Shown one piece after another: positions 1 through 9,246 of a DNA stretch of 64,000 nucleotides; position 1 is the stretch's first letter; each line of letters starts with the position of its first letter. The position numbers and the translations under genes were made by a program. Below the pieces are notes generated by a model, which ran no database searches, was not told the DNA's origin, and worked only from the letters and a program-made list of their open reading frames with translations. The stretch comes from an uncultured Lachnospiraceae bacterium. GTDB lineage: Bacteria; Bacillota; Clostridia; Lachnospirales; Lachnospiraceae. The DNA lies in NCBI GenBank assembly GCA_947566645.1, contig CANOKL010000003.1, positions 124,001-188,000 of the forward strand, given 5' to 3'.

Positions 1-1
1 G

Positions 2-3000
2 GATTACGCAAGAATCTTCACTGCATCTAATTCAGAGCTTGGAAAGACGAAGGACGGAGGGAACGGCTGGACATCACCGGATTTTGCGCTTGTCGCAGGA
101 GGTAATGTATACGATACAACAATCTATGTAGGAGCACCCGGGTCGAGCACAAAGGATGCAACGAAAATAAAGTATAAGACATCCCTGGCAAGAGGCGGAT
201 GGCAGCATATGACTGTCAGTATTACGCCATCCTCTTACCGCGTGTTCATAAACGGAACGGAGATTGGATATACAGATGCACAGCAGAGTACCAAGACGGT
301 GTCGGAGATTCTGCCAAAGCTGGTAACAAAGGAATATCTTGCAGGTTTGACATACAATGCGATTGGAAGAGGCCTCTATACTTCAGATGATGATTTTGCT
401 GGACTACTGGATGATATTGTCTTCTACAAGGGTGCAGTAGGCGAGACGCAGGCAGCTAAGATATTCGCAGAGTATGAGGGGATGGATACCTCAGCTCCGG
501 CAGGTAATCTTGTTGTAGATATGACGCAGAAGAACGGGGCTGTTAAGCATGGAGCTACCGGATTCCTATACGGCCTTGGTGCAGACGAAGTGCCAAGTGT
601 GAATCTCCTTACCGGCCTGAAGCCGAATATCAATGAGCAGAATGCGCCGCACGGGCTACAGCATCCAAGCGGCGATACCCTGGAGGTTGCGAAGACATTC
701 CTTGAGGCAGGCGGCGATTCGATCCAGATTGCATGCCCGGATATCCATGCAAACTGGCCTTACGAGGCAGAAAGCCAGGATATGGCGAAATATTCCGAGA
801 AGATGCGCAAGATGATACGTGATGTCAGGGAAGCGGGTCTCTCGGACAAGGTAGTCTATGTGCCGTTCAATGAGCCAGACGGACAACGTTACAGTGGGGA
901 TATTAATAACAATAACAGTACGCAGTTCTGCCAGGACTGGAAGACAATGTATGATGTGATCAAAGCGGAGGATCCCAATGCCAAGATTGCAGGAACGAAC
1001 CTTACACAATATAAAAGCGGCCATACGAAGACATTCATACAATTCTGCGCGGAGAATGACTGTATTCCGGATCAATTTACCTGGCATGTGCTGCAGAGGG
1101 ATAAGATTGACAAATTTTCCGGCCATGTGAAAGAGTTCAGACAGTGGGAGAAGCAATACTGGCTGGATACAGGAAAGGCAAAGGAGCCGTGCGAGATTGT
1201 TATCAATGAATACGGCGACTTTACAGATACAGGTGTGCCGGGAAGGCTGACTTCCTATCTGGGCGTCTTTGAGGATGAAAAAGCCAATGCATGTCTGGCT
1301 TACTGGCATCTTTCCAATAATCTGTGTGATATAGCGGCAGATACGAATGAGCCGAACGCCACCTGGTGGCTGTACAAATGGTACGGCGAGATGTCTGGCG
1401 AGAGCCTGAAGATGAGCGTACAGGGACCTAAGAAGAGCCAGCTGTACGGAGTTGCGGCCCTGGATGACAATAAGAAGGTCAGCACAGTGATCCTTGGAGG
1501 AAGAGACGGCGACGTGAGCCTGACGCTTCAGAATCTGACGAAGACAGATGCTTTTAAGGATGCGGAAGCGGTCAAGGTGAAGATCGAGCAGACAAGCTAT
1601 ACTGGAATCAATGGTGCGTGTGATGAGACGGATCTGATCTCAGAGCAGATCTGTGCAGTGGATGATAAGGGAAATGTACCTGTTGTGGTTCCGAAAGCGC
1701 AGGCGGCAGCCGCATATCGCGTGACAGTATCACAGGCTCCGGCAGGGGCGCAGGCAGCCATCCTTGCAGAAGGTGCGTGGAAGCAGCTTTATGAGGCAGA
1801 GGATGCAAAGTTCGAAGGCGGAGTCCAGTCAGTGGCAAAGGATAGAAAATATCCCTGCTCCGGGTCAGGACAGGCCCAGGGTATGAATAATCCTGGAGAC
1901 AGTGTAACATTTACAGCCAATGTACCAGAGAGCGGATATTACAAATTCGATCTGGTATACGGTGCGGCAACAGGGTGTACTCCCAATGATGCGGCAAACA
2001 ATGATCCGAAGAATGCAAGACAGACCCTGCAGGTAAATGCAGGAGCAGCTAAGGAGATGGTTCTGCAGAATACATCAAACTGGTTTATGGCAGGTATGCA
2101 TACGGAATACATCAGGCTGAATCAGGGAAGCAATACTCTGAAGGTAGAGGCGACAGACAGCGTGGGCAAGGCATCCCTGGATTGTATGTATCTCACGTAT
2201 ATCGGAGATGAGAAGGCTGTTGAAGCAAAGAAAAACTGTAAGGTATATGAAGCAGAGTTCAGTGACTTTAATATATTGAAGGGGCAGACGGCAACGACAG
2301 CATCCACACAGAGCAGTATTCCGGATTATTCCGGGTCTGGCTATGTGACAGGCTTGAATACAGCTGTATCAGAAGGCGGCGGCATCCGTTTTAATACCTT
2401 TGTATTCGAGAATGGCATGTATGACGTTACGGCACGGTGCTATGCCAAGTCCGGCGGCTCGGTTGGCTTCTATCTGGACAATACGAATCTGACATTAGAC
2501 GGCAAGGTGGCCGACGCAGCGGTCAGCGGCGGTAGTTGGCAGGATGTTACCGTGAGGCTGTACCTGCAGAAGGGTATGAATATCATCGACCTGGATGCTA
2601 CAAACGCAGATATTGCAGTAGATAAACTCACTGTGAATAAGAATGACAATGGAAAAAGCACCGCTGTAATTGAGGCGGAATCATGGAGATGTATGGTTGC
2701 AGGAGGCACGGTTAAGGAAAATGCATATGCATCCGGCGGCAAATATGTGACTCAGCTGTTAGCAAGCAAGGACGGATCCAACCACCTGACTCTGAAGTAT
2801 AATGCAGCCCAGGACGGTACTTATAAGATGGCGATTTATCAGTCTAACAAAGAGCTGTTTGGCAATCATTCCTATAATGCGCAGATGGTTGACCGGTTTG
2901 TAACAATCTCTGTCAATGACGGAGAGCCATTCAATGTATTCTTCCGGAATACATACAGTGACGAGAGCTTCCGTTCTAAAGTGGTTACGCTTCAGCTTAA

Positions 3001-4060
3001 GGAAGGCGAGAATACGATTAAGATCTATAATGACGATAGCAGAGATCTGAGGAATGGCGTGGGCGGACCTAACAAATGCATAAATTATACGCCGAACTTT
3101 GACAAGTTTGAGATCACACATCTGACAGGAGCTGAATCTGCTGACCAGTCTATGGCGAATAAGGATGCATTAAATGTAGCGGTCAGCCGTGCAGAGGGGT
3201 ATAAGAAAGAGGACTACAGATCATCTGGCTGGGAAGCAATGCAGAAGGTGCTGGCAGATGCAAAGAAGGTCCAGAGCAACGCATATGCCACACAGGCAGA
3301 GATCAATGCAGCGTCAGACGCACTCAGGAAAGCACTGGAAGAACTGAGTAAAAACATCATTGACAAAGCGGGCCTGAATGCGGCGGTTACCCGTGCAAAT
3401 GGGATTAGGGAAGCAGATTACGCGGACAAACCGGATAAATGGGCAGCAATGAAGGCAGCCCTTGCGGCAGCTGAGAAGGTGCAGAAGAACCCTGATGCCA
3501 GTCAGACGGAGATCGATAAGGCAGCACGGGAGCTTAGCGAGTCGCTTCGCCAGCTGGATCCGGACACGGTTCATAAAGTTGCACTGGGAGTAGCAATTGA
3601 ACGTGCAAAGAGCAAAATTGCAGATGATTACAGAGAGTCAAGCTGGAATGCGATGCAGGAAGCGCTTGCAGCAGCTGAGAAGATCCAGAAGAACGAAACA
3701 GCCACCCAGGAAGAGGTGAATGCAGCAACAGACGCACTCAGAAAAGCGTTGGAAGAACTGAGTAAAAACATCATTGACAAAGCAGGTCTGAATGCGGCGG
3801 TTACCCGCGCAAATGAGATAAAGGAAGAAGATTACGCGGACAAGCCGGGTAAATGGAAAGCAGTGAAGGCAGCCCTTGCGGCAGCTGAGGATGTGCAGGG
3901 GAACAAAGATGCCAGCCAGACTGAGATTGATGCTGCAACCCAGAAGCTTAGCGAGGCGCTTCGCCAGCTGGAGACCGACACGGTTCATAAAGACGCTCTG
4001 ACAGCGGCAATTGAACGTGCAAAGAGCCGGGAGGAGAAGAATTACAGAGCGTCAAGCTAG
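2..4060 (+). CDS. Large secreted glycoside hydrolase, 5' truncated by window, ended by in-frame TAG
   Basis: The reading frame is open from base 2, so the start and signal peptide lie outside the window. Order: a LamG/concanavalin-like domain (to about nt 490); a clan GH-A-like catalytic domain (about nt 590-1400) with candidate acid/base Glu in PFNEPDG (codon at 872) and nucleophile Glu in VINEYGDF (codon at 1208); three CBM6/35-like segments, each opening with an EAE motif (about nt 1788, 2246, 2670); then FIVAR-type helical repeats from nt 3167. The frame stops at TAG 4058-4060, at a position where the sister repeats carry Trp (SSW). The same frame continues downstream for 504 codons, so this looks like one gene broken by a TGG to TAG change. 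It probably acts outside the cell on a complex glycan. The GH family (39-like?) is my inference from the two Glu motifs. Confidence 0.8.
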   Translation, partial: DYARIFTASNSELGKTKDGGNGWTSPDFALVAGGNVYDTTIYVGAPGSSTKDATKIKYKTSLARGGWQHMTVSITPSSYRVFINGTEIGYTDAQQSTKTVSEILPKLVTKEYLAGLTYNAIGRGLYTSDDDFAGLLDDIVFYKGAVGETQAAKIFAEYEGMDTSAPAGNLVVDMTQKNGAVKHGATGFLYGLGADEVPSVNLLTGLKPNINEQNAPHGLQHPSGDTLEVAKTFLEAGGDSIQIACPDIHANWPYEAESQDMAKYSEKMRKMIRDVREAGLSDKVVYVPFNEPDGQRYSGDINNNNSTQFCQDWKTMYDVIKAEDPNAKIAGTNLTQYKSGHTKTFIQFCAENDCIPDQFTWHVLQRDKIDKFSGHVKEFRQWEKQYWLDTGKAKEPCEIVINEYGDFTDTGVPGRLTSYLGVFEDEKANACLAYWHLSNNLCDIAADTNEPNATWWLYKWYGEMSGESLKMSVQGPKKSQLYGVAALDDNKKVSTVILGGRDGDVSLTLQNLTKTDAFKDAEAVKVKIEQTSYTGINGACDETDLISEQICAVDDKGNVPVVVPKAQAAAAYRVTVSQAPAGAQAAILAEGAWKQLYEAEDAKFEGGVQSVAKDRKYPCSGSGQAQGMNNPGDSVTFTANVPESGYYKFDLVYGAATGCTPNDAANNDPKNARQTLQVNAGAAKEMVLQNTSNWFMAGMHTEYIRLNQGSNTLKVEATDSVGKASLDCMYLTYIGDEKAVEAKKNCKVYEAEFSDFNILKGQTATTASTQSSIPDYSGSGYVTGLNTAVSEGGGIRFNTFVFENGMYDVTARCYAKSGGSVGFYLDNTNLTLDGKVADAAVSGGSWQDVTVRLYLQKGMNIIDLDATNADIAVDKLTVNKNDNGKSTAVIEAESWRCMVAGGTVKENAYASGGKYVTQLLASKDGSNHLTLKYNAAQDGTYKMAIYQSNKELFGNHSYNAQMVDRFVTISVNDGEPFNVFFRNTYSDESFRSKVVTLQLKEGENTIKIYNDDSRDLRNGVGGPNKCINYTPNFDKFEITHLTGAESADQSMANKDALNVAVSRAEGYKKEDYRSSGWEAMQKVLADAKKVQSNAYATQAEINAASDALRKALEELSKNIIDKAGLNAAVTRANGIREADYADKPDKWAAMKAALAAAEKVQKNPDASQTEIDKAARELSESLRQLDPDTVHKVALGVAIERAKSKIADDYRESSWNAMQEALAAAEKIQKNETATQEEVNAATDALRKALEELSKNIIDKAGLNAAVTRANEIKEEDYADKPGKWKAVKAALAAAEDVQGNKDASQTEIDAATQKLSEALRQLETDTVHKDALTAAIERAKSREEKNYRASS

Positions 4061-5020
4061 GCAGAGATGAAGAAGGCGCTTGCGGCAGCCGAGAGGGAGC
4101 TGGAGAGCGAGACAGCCACCCAGGAAGAGGTGAATGCAGCAACAGACGCACTTAGGAAAGCATTGGAAGAACTGAGTAAAAACATCATTGACAAAGCGGG
4201 CCTGAATGCGGCGATTACCCGTGCAAATGGGATAAATGCAGCAGATTATGCAAACAAACCGGATAAATGGAAAGCAGTGCAGGATGCCCTTGAGGCAGCG
4301 AAGAAGGCGCAGGAGAACGCAGACGCCAGCCAGACGGAGATCGATACTGCAGTCCGGCAGCTTAACGAGGCGATCCGCCAGCTGGATCCGGACACGGTTC
4401 ATAAAGTTGCGCTGGGAGTAGCAATTGAACGTGCAAAGAACCGGAATGCAGATGATTACAGAAAATCAAGCTGGAAAGCGATGCAGGATGCGCTTGCGGC
4501 AGCCGAGAAGGCACAGCAGAGTGAAACAGTCACTCAGGCAGAGGTGAATGCAGCAACAGATGCACTTAGGAAAGCCCTGGAGGAGCTAGACCAAAATATC
4601 ATTGATAAAGCAGGTCTGAATGCGGCGATTATCCGTGCAAACGGAAGGAATAAGGAAGACTACACTGAGGCGAGCTGGAAAGTAATGCAGGATGCGCTTG
4701 CAGAAGGGAAGAAAGTAGCTGAAAATGGCGATGCAGCGCAGGAGGAAATCGATAAGGCAACAAAAGCGCTCAGCGAGGCACTCCGTAACCTGAAAGAGAC
4801 TGACCAGGGTGAGACAGATCTGAATTCTGCCCTGAAAGAGGCAAAGAGCCTGAAGAAAGATGACTACACTCCTAAGGCATGGGAGGTCTTCCAGAAAGCC
4901 CTGTCAGTTGCAGAAGCAGTCCTCCAGAATCCGGATGCAACAAAAGAGCAGAAAGAGGAAGCAGCTGTATCACTTAAGAAGGCAATGGAGGAAGTGAAGA
5001 AGAACCCGGCTAAAGAAGAT
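3167..5020 (+). repeat. Nine tandem FIVAR-type repeats with 414-bp higher-order period
   Basis: Nine units of about 67-70 codons start near nt 3167, 3371, 3581, 3785, 3995, 4199, 4409, 4613 and 4817. Two unit types alternate: one with (S/T)W.AM...ALAAAEK, the other with DKP.KW. The pair repeats exactly every 414 bp (GLNAA codons at 3371, 3785, 4199, 4613). High identity between pairs points to expansion by duplication or homogenisation. The last unit is the most diverged. Confidence 0.9.
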
Positions 5021-5575
5021 AAAGATCCAGGGAATCAGAATACGCAGCCGGTAAAAGTAAAGAAAATTACTATATCCGGAATATCCAAAAAAATTGCAGC
5101 AGGCCAAAAGATCAGGCTGACTGCAAAGGTGACCCCGTCCAACGCTGCAAATAAGAATGTCACATGGAAGTCTGGCGACAAAAAAGTTGCAACAGTATCA
5201 TCCTCAGGTATTGTCAGTGTAAAGAAAAATGCCGGCGGAAAGAAAGTGACGATTACAGCCACTGCAAAGGACGGAAGCAAAGTAAAGGCAGCATACAGGA
5301 TTTCTGTGGTAAAAGGAAAGGTAAAGAAAGTTTCCATTTCTGGAAAGAAATCGGTAAAGGCCGGCAAGACACTTAAGCTGAAGGCAAAGGTGACCGCAGA
5401 AAAGAGAGCTAACAAAAAGATAAAATGGATCAGCAGTAATACAAATTATGCGACAGTTTCAAGTTCCGGCAAGGTAAAGGCGAAAAAGGCAGGAAAGAAT
5501 AAAAAAATAAAGATTACTGCCATGGCAACCGATGGAACCGGAAAGAAGAAAACTGTAACAATCAAAATCAAATAA
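4061..5575 (+). pseudogene. 3' part of the same glycoside hydrolase: FIVAR repeats and two Big_2 domains
   Basis: This is the same frame as the upstream segment, resuming directly after TAG 4058-4060. The first ATG is at 4067, but no convincing ribosome binding site precedes it and there is no signal peptide, so independent export is unlikely. It carries the rest of the interrupted fifth FIVAR repeat, repeats six to nine, and two bacterial Ig-like (Big_2) domains (about nt 5047-5310 and 5311-5572; motifs VTWKSGDKKVATVSSSG and IKWISSNTNYATVSSSG) before TAA. There is no LPXTG sorting signal. It is expressed only if the TAG is read through or is a sequencing error; otherwise the secreted enzyme loses its C-terminal Ig-like domains. 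The good coding sequence after the stop suggests a recent event. Confidence 0.7.
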
Positions 5576-5579
5576 GATT

Positions 5580-5723
5580 ATCAGTTTTCATTTCTATGTG
5601 ATGGAAAAGGCCTCTGACTTGTGGTAAAATTTTGGTGACAAATATACAAAATACTACAGGGAAGAGGCCCTTTATGGATGTTTTACCTAGCACCATACAG
5701 ATCTGTCATTAAGGAGTCCATCT
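5580..5723. other. Intergenic segment with inverted repeat and 12-codon ORF
   Basis: AAAGGCCTCT (about 5609) is mirrored by AGAGGCCCTTT (about 5663), enclosing about 45 bases. A 12-codon ORF follows (ATG 5674 to TAA 5710-5712) with AGGGAAGAGG ahead of it. It ends at the AAGGAG ribosome binding site of the AraC gene. This may be a mobile-element remnant or a leader; neither is proven. Confidence 0.3.
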
Positions 5724-6599
5724 ATGGAAGACGCATATGTATTACAATTATCAAACCGTAAATTTTCAGAGCTATACCTGTGCTGCTGTGGCTACAGCAA
5801 ATGCGAGCCGCTGCACAATTTCGGACCGGCAGTCCGCCCGGACTACCTGATTCATTTCATATTAAAAGGAAAGGGCAGATACTATATCGGAGAAACCCAG
5901 TACTGCCTGGAGGCCGGACAGGGATTCTTGATCGAGCCGAATGTTCTGACCTTCTACCAGGCAGATGCAGAGGACCCTTGGGAATATCTGTGGGTCGGCT
6001 TCAATGGATCAAACGTGAAGGAATATCTGAGGGACGTTGGACTGAACAGCGGACATCTGATCTTCCGCAGCGACTATGGCGCTGAACTCAAAGATACGGT
6101 TGTTGAGATGATCCGGAATACCACTGGCAGCATCACCAGCCAGTACGAGAGGCAGGGGCTCCTGTACACATTTTTTGCAATCCTGTCAAAGAATGTTAAT
6201 ATCAGCACGCCATGGGAAGAGGACGGAGAAAACATACATATTAAGCGCGCGGTGGAGTATGTCCGCAATAACTATTTCAACGCAGTCCGCGTGACAGATA
6301 TTGCAAAATATGTATGCATTGACCGTACATATCTGTATGAGCTGTTCCGCAGGCATCTGGATGTTTCGCCACAGGAATATCTGACCAATTACCGCCTCAC
6401 AAGAGCGGCAGAACTTCTGACACTCACAGATCTCACATTGGGGGAGATTGCCATGTCCTGCGGATATCAGAATGCGTATTCATTTGGAAAGGCCTTTAAG
6501 GCAAAACGGGGTATAACCCCGGCAAAATACAGGGAGAAAAACCGCAGCGAGAGGAAGGAATATCTGGAAAGCCATAAAGATACATTAAAGAAATTGTAA
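5724..6599 (+). CDS. AraC-family transcriptional regulator
   Basis: 291 aa. An N-terminal cupin-like sensing domain (about residues 20-110, with HFILKGKGRYYIGET and GFLIEPN) is followed by two C-terminal AraC-type helix-turn-helix motifs (about 175-275; DIAKYVCIDRTYLYELFRRH, then GEIAMSCGYQNAYSFGKAFK and the typical ITPAKYR end). AAGGAG at 5711-5716 supports the ATG at 5724. It stands directly upstream of an alpha-galactosidase gene on the same strand, the usual layout for a sugar-responsive activator, so it probably switches on that gene in response to a galactoside. Two G/C-armed palindromes separate the two genes. The inducer is unknown. Confidence 0.88.
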   Translation: MEDAYVLQLSNRKFSELYLCCCGYSKCEPLHNFGPAVRPDYLIHFILKGKGRYYIGETQYCLEAGQGFLIEPNVLTFYQADAEDPWEYLWVGFNGSNVKEYLRDVGLNSGHLIFRSDYGAELKDTVVEMIRNTTGSITSQYERQGLLYTFFAILSKNVNISTPWEEDGENIHIKRAVEYVRNNYFNAVRVTDIAKYVCIDRTYLYELFRRHLDVSPQEYLTNYRLTRAAELLTLTDLTLGEIAMSCGYQNAYSFGKAFKAKRGITPAKYREKNRSERKEYLESHKDTLKKL

Positions 6600-6600
6600 A

Positions 6601-6660
6601 CGGGGACAGGTCATTTTCAATTGGGGACGGGGTATTTTTAAAAATACCCCGTCCCCAATT
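6601..6660. repeat. REP-like palindrome copy 1 with half-copy in front
   Basis: A perfect 42-base palindrome at 6619-6660 (arms AATTGGGGACGGGG...CCCCGTCCCCAATT, core TATTTTTAAAAATA), preceded by a degenerate half-arm GGGGACAGGTCATTTT at 6602-6617. It lies right after the stop of the AraC gene and could end transcription from both sides. Confidence 0.9.
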
Positions 6661-6739
6661 GGCTTCCATCCAACATTTGGACATTTCCACCCAACAAATG
6701 GGTATATGCGTTTTTGCGTTTCTTTTATATAATATTTTA

Positions 6740-6780
6740 AGATTGCAGGAGTACACTGGCATGGAACAGGCCGTGTATTA
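6740..6780 (+). repeat. Degenerate copy of the GGATTG...CAATCC hairpin repeat
   Basis: GATTGCAGGAGTAC...ATGGAACAGGCCGTGTAT resembles the two near-identical copies at 37268-37306 and 60068-60106, with several substitutions. Confidence 0.45.
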
Positions 6781-6788
6781 GTTTAAGA

Positions 6789-6844
6789 TGGGGACAGGTC
6801 ATTTTTAATCTGGGACGGGGCAATTTTAAAAATGCCCCGTCCCC
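6789..6844. repeat. REP-like palindrome copy 2 (composite)
   Basis: A half-arm TGGGGACAGGTCATTTTTAA is followed by an imperfect palindrome (GGGACGGGGCAATTTT / AAAATGCCCCGTCCCC). An ATG inside the right arm (6832) is in frame with the alpha-galactosidase but is not its start. Confidence 0.85.
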
Positions 6845-6858
6845 AAAAGGAGGAGAAT

Positions 6859-9087
6859 ATGAGTATTATATTTAACGAAGGCACGAAGACATTTCATTTA
6901 TTTAATGACGAGATCAGTTATATTATGATGGTTCTTCCGAACGGACATATGGGTCAGCTTTATTTTGGCAAACGGGTGCACCACAGGGGGGATTATTCTT
7001 ATCTGTATGAGACTGTACCTCGTCCTATGACTTCTTATGTGTTCGAGGGGGACAGGTCTCTGTCGCTGGAGCATGTGAAGCAGGAATATGGTGTGTACGG
7101 GACAACGGATTACCGTCGTCCTGCAGTGGAAATTTTGCAGCAGAATGGAAGCCGTATCTGTGATTTTAGATACAGGGGGCATGAGGTCAGGAGGGGAAAG
7201 CCGAAACTTCCGGGCCTTCCGGCTACTTATACGGAAAATGAGGATGAGGCAGAGACGCTGGTTCTTACGCTGGAGGATCCGCTTACGGGAGCGGTACTGG
7301 AGCTTTTGTATACGATTTTTGCTAAGGGAGGCATTCTTGCAAGAAGTGTGCGGATTACGAATAAGGGGGCGGAAGTGCTCCATCTGACGACGGCTATGAG
7401 TCTCTGTATGGATCTGCCGGATTGTGATTATGAGTGGCTTCAGTTTTCTGGAGCGTGGGCGAGGGAGCGGCATCTTAAGGTGCGGAAATTGGAGCAGGGC
7501 ATCCAGGCGGTGGACAGCCGGAGGGGAAATTCTTCTCATGAGCACAATCCGTTTATTGTTCTGAGGCGTCCCGGGACAAATGAATTCCAGGGGGAGGTGA
7601 TCGGCTTCAGTCTGATTTACAGTGGGAATTTTCTTGCACAGGCAGAGGTGGATACCCATGATACGACGAGAGTGCTTATGGGAATCCATCCCATGGGCTT
7701 TGACTGGAAGCTTGAGCCTGGTGAGAGTTTTCAGACGCCGGAGGCAGTGATGGTGTATTCGGAGGAGGGGCTAAACGGTATGAGCCAGACCTTCCACCGT
7801 CTGTACCAGAGGAGGCTTGCAAGAGGGTACTGGCGGGACCGTCCGAGGCCGGTTTTAAACAATAACTGGGAGGCAACTTATTTTGACTTTACTGAGGACC
7901 GGCTTGTGGAGATTGCAGGCAAGGCGAAGGAGTGCGGCGTGGAGCTGTTCGTGCTGGATGACGGGTGGTTTGGCGCTAGGAGCAGCGACCATGCAGGGCT
8001 CGGGGACTGGGTGGCGAACCCGGAGCGTCTGTCCCGGGGAATTACCGGACTGGCGGAGAGGATTGAAGGACTGGGCATGAAGTTCGGCCTCTGGTTTGAG
8101 CCGGAGATGGTAAATAAGGATTCTGACCTTTACCGGGCTCATCCGGACTGGATTCTGTCTACGCCTGGCAGAAGTATCTCCCACGGGAGAAACCAGTATG
8201 TACTTGATTTCTCGAGAAAGGAAGTGGTAGACTGCATTTACGGTATGATGGCGAAAATCTTAAGTGAGGCGAAGGTTTCTTATATTAAGTGGGACATGAA
8301 CCGGAGCATTACGGAGTGCTACTCGCAGGCTCTGCCGCCGGACCGGCAGGGGGAGGTGTTCCACCGCTATATTCTGGGGGTTTACGACCTGTATGAACGG
8401 CTGAATACGAACTTCCCCCATGTACTCTTTGAGTCCTGCGCAAGCGGCGGCGGGCGGTTTGACCCGGGCATCCTTTACTATGCGCCACAGGGGTGGGCGA
8501 GCGATGATTCCGATGCGGTGGAGCGTCTGAAGATCCAGTATGGGACAACCTTCTGCTATCCGGTAAGCAGTATCGGAAGCCATGTATCCGTTGCACCGAA
8601 CCATCAGGTGTTTCGTAATACACCCCTTCATACAAGGGCAAATGTAGCTTATTTCGGAACCTTTGGCTATGAGCTGGACTTAAATAAGCTGACGGAAGAG
8701 GAGCAGGAGGAAGTGAAGGAACAGATTGCCTTTATGAAGGAATACCGGGAGGTTCTGCAGTTTGGAACATTTTTCAGACTGGTCAGTCCATTTGAAGGAA
8801 ATATTACGTGCTGGATGGTGGTAAGTGAGGATAAGAAGACTGCGATTGCAGGCTGGTACCGGACTTTGAGCCATGTGAACATGCCCTTTACAAGGGTGCG
8901 CCTCCAGGGGCTTGACCCGGACCTCTGCTATGAGGAGCAGAGGTCGAAGAAGTCGTATTTTGGCGATGAGCTTATGAATATCGGGCTTATTACGTCTGAT
9001 GGGATGTCCGGACAGGTGGAGGAAAATACGGGTGAGTACGGTGATTTCGATTCCAGACTGTATGTGCTGAAGGCGCTGGTTTCATGA
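6859..9087 (+). CDS. Alpha-galactosidase, GH36
   Basis: 742 aa, the usual size for bacterial GH36 enzymes. It hydrolyses terminal alpha-1,6-galactosides such as melibiose and raffinose-type sugars. Visible motifs: N-terminal beta-sandwich with TSYVFEGDR; ELFVLDDGWFG; the nucleophile Asp in YIKWDMNR; ESCASGGGRFD; the acid/base Asp in WASDDSDAVERL; and TRANVAYFG. There is no signal peptide, so it acts in the cytoplasm. I chose ATG 6859 because AGGAGG sits just ahead; the longer frame from 6832 would begin inside a repeat. The AraC gene upstream is the probable regulator. No sugar transporter is adjacent. The stop codon overlaps a 12-bp-stem hairpin. Confidence 0.93.
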   Translation: MSIIFNEGTKTFHLFNDEISYIMMVLPNGHMGQLYFGKRVHHRGDYSYLYETVPRPMTSYVFEGDRSLSLEHVKQEYGVYGTTDYRRPAVEILQQNGSRICDFRYRGHEVRRGKPKLPGLPATYTENEDEAETLVLTLEDPLTGAVLELLYTIFAKGGILARSVRITNKGAEVLHLTTAMSLCMDLPDCDYEWLQFSGAWARERHLKVRKLEQGIQAVDSRRGNSSHEHNPFIVLRRPGTNEFQGEVIGFSLIYSGNFLAQAEVDTHDTTRVLMGIHPMGFDWKLEPGESFQTPEAVMVYSEEGLNGMSQTFHRLYQRRLARGYWRDRPRPVLNNNWEATYFDFTEDRLVEIAGKAKECGVELFVLDDGWFGARSSDHAGLGDWVANPERLSRGITGLAERIEGLGMKFGLWFEPEMVNKDSDLYRAHPDWILSTPGRSISHGRNQYVLDFSRKEVVDCIYGMMAKILSEAKVSYIKWDMNRSITECYSQALPPDRQGEVFHRYILGVYDLYERLNTNFPHVLFESCASGGGRFDPGILYYAPQGWASDDSDAVERLKIQYGTTFCYPVSSIGSHVSVAPNHQVFRNTPLHTRANVAYFGTFGYELDLNKLTEEEQEEVKEQIAFMKEYREVLQFGTFFRLVSPFEGNITCWMVVSEDKKTAIAGWYRTLSHVNMPFTRVRLQGLDPDLCYEEQRSKKSYFGDELMNIGLITSDGMSGQVEENTGEYGDFDSRLYVLKALVS

Positions 9088-9113
9088 TACGGGAAACCTC
9101 ATTTCCTGTATCA
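9085..9113. repeat. Hairpin overlapping the alpha-galactosidase stop codon
   Basis: TGATACGGGAAA and TTTCCTGTATCA form a 12-bp stem (one G-T pair) with a 5-base loop. The first TGA is the stop codon. No T-run follows, so it looks like an mRNA 3'-end stabiliser or a repeat rather than a classical terminator. Confidence 0.6.
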
Positions 9114-9246
9114 CAAACCCCCTTTGGGGAGATGACCGCGCTTCGCCAGGGTGGAATCTGCTCACTCGCGCGATGATGTAATCTGTGGCATGGGAATGTG
9201 CCCGGATGCACTCTTTATTGGAACCGGTGAAGGGAGGATTGGTAAG

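Noticed and set aside
209..4060. Start of the glycoside hydrolase at ATG 209
   Set aside because: The frame is open to the left edge with continuous protein-like sequence (LamG domain), and there is no ribosome site or signal peptide at 209.
3314..4402. Several similar minus-strand ORFs repeated across the FIVAR region
   Set aside because: They are repeated only because the coding repeat below them is; no independent start signals.
3167..5020. CRISPR array
   Set aside because: The repeats are long, contiguous and protein-coding with no spacers; nothing else in the window has repeat-spacer form.
6832..6858. Extended N-terminus of the alpha-galactosidase
   Set aside because: The extra codons lie in a repeat and contain the ribosome binding site used for ATG 6859.
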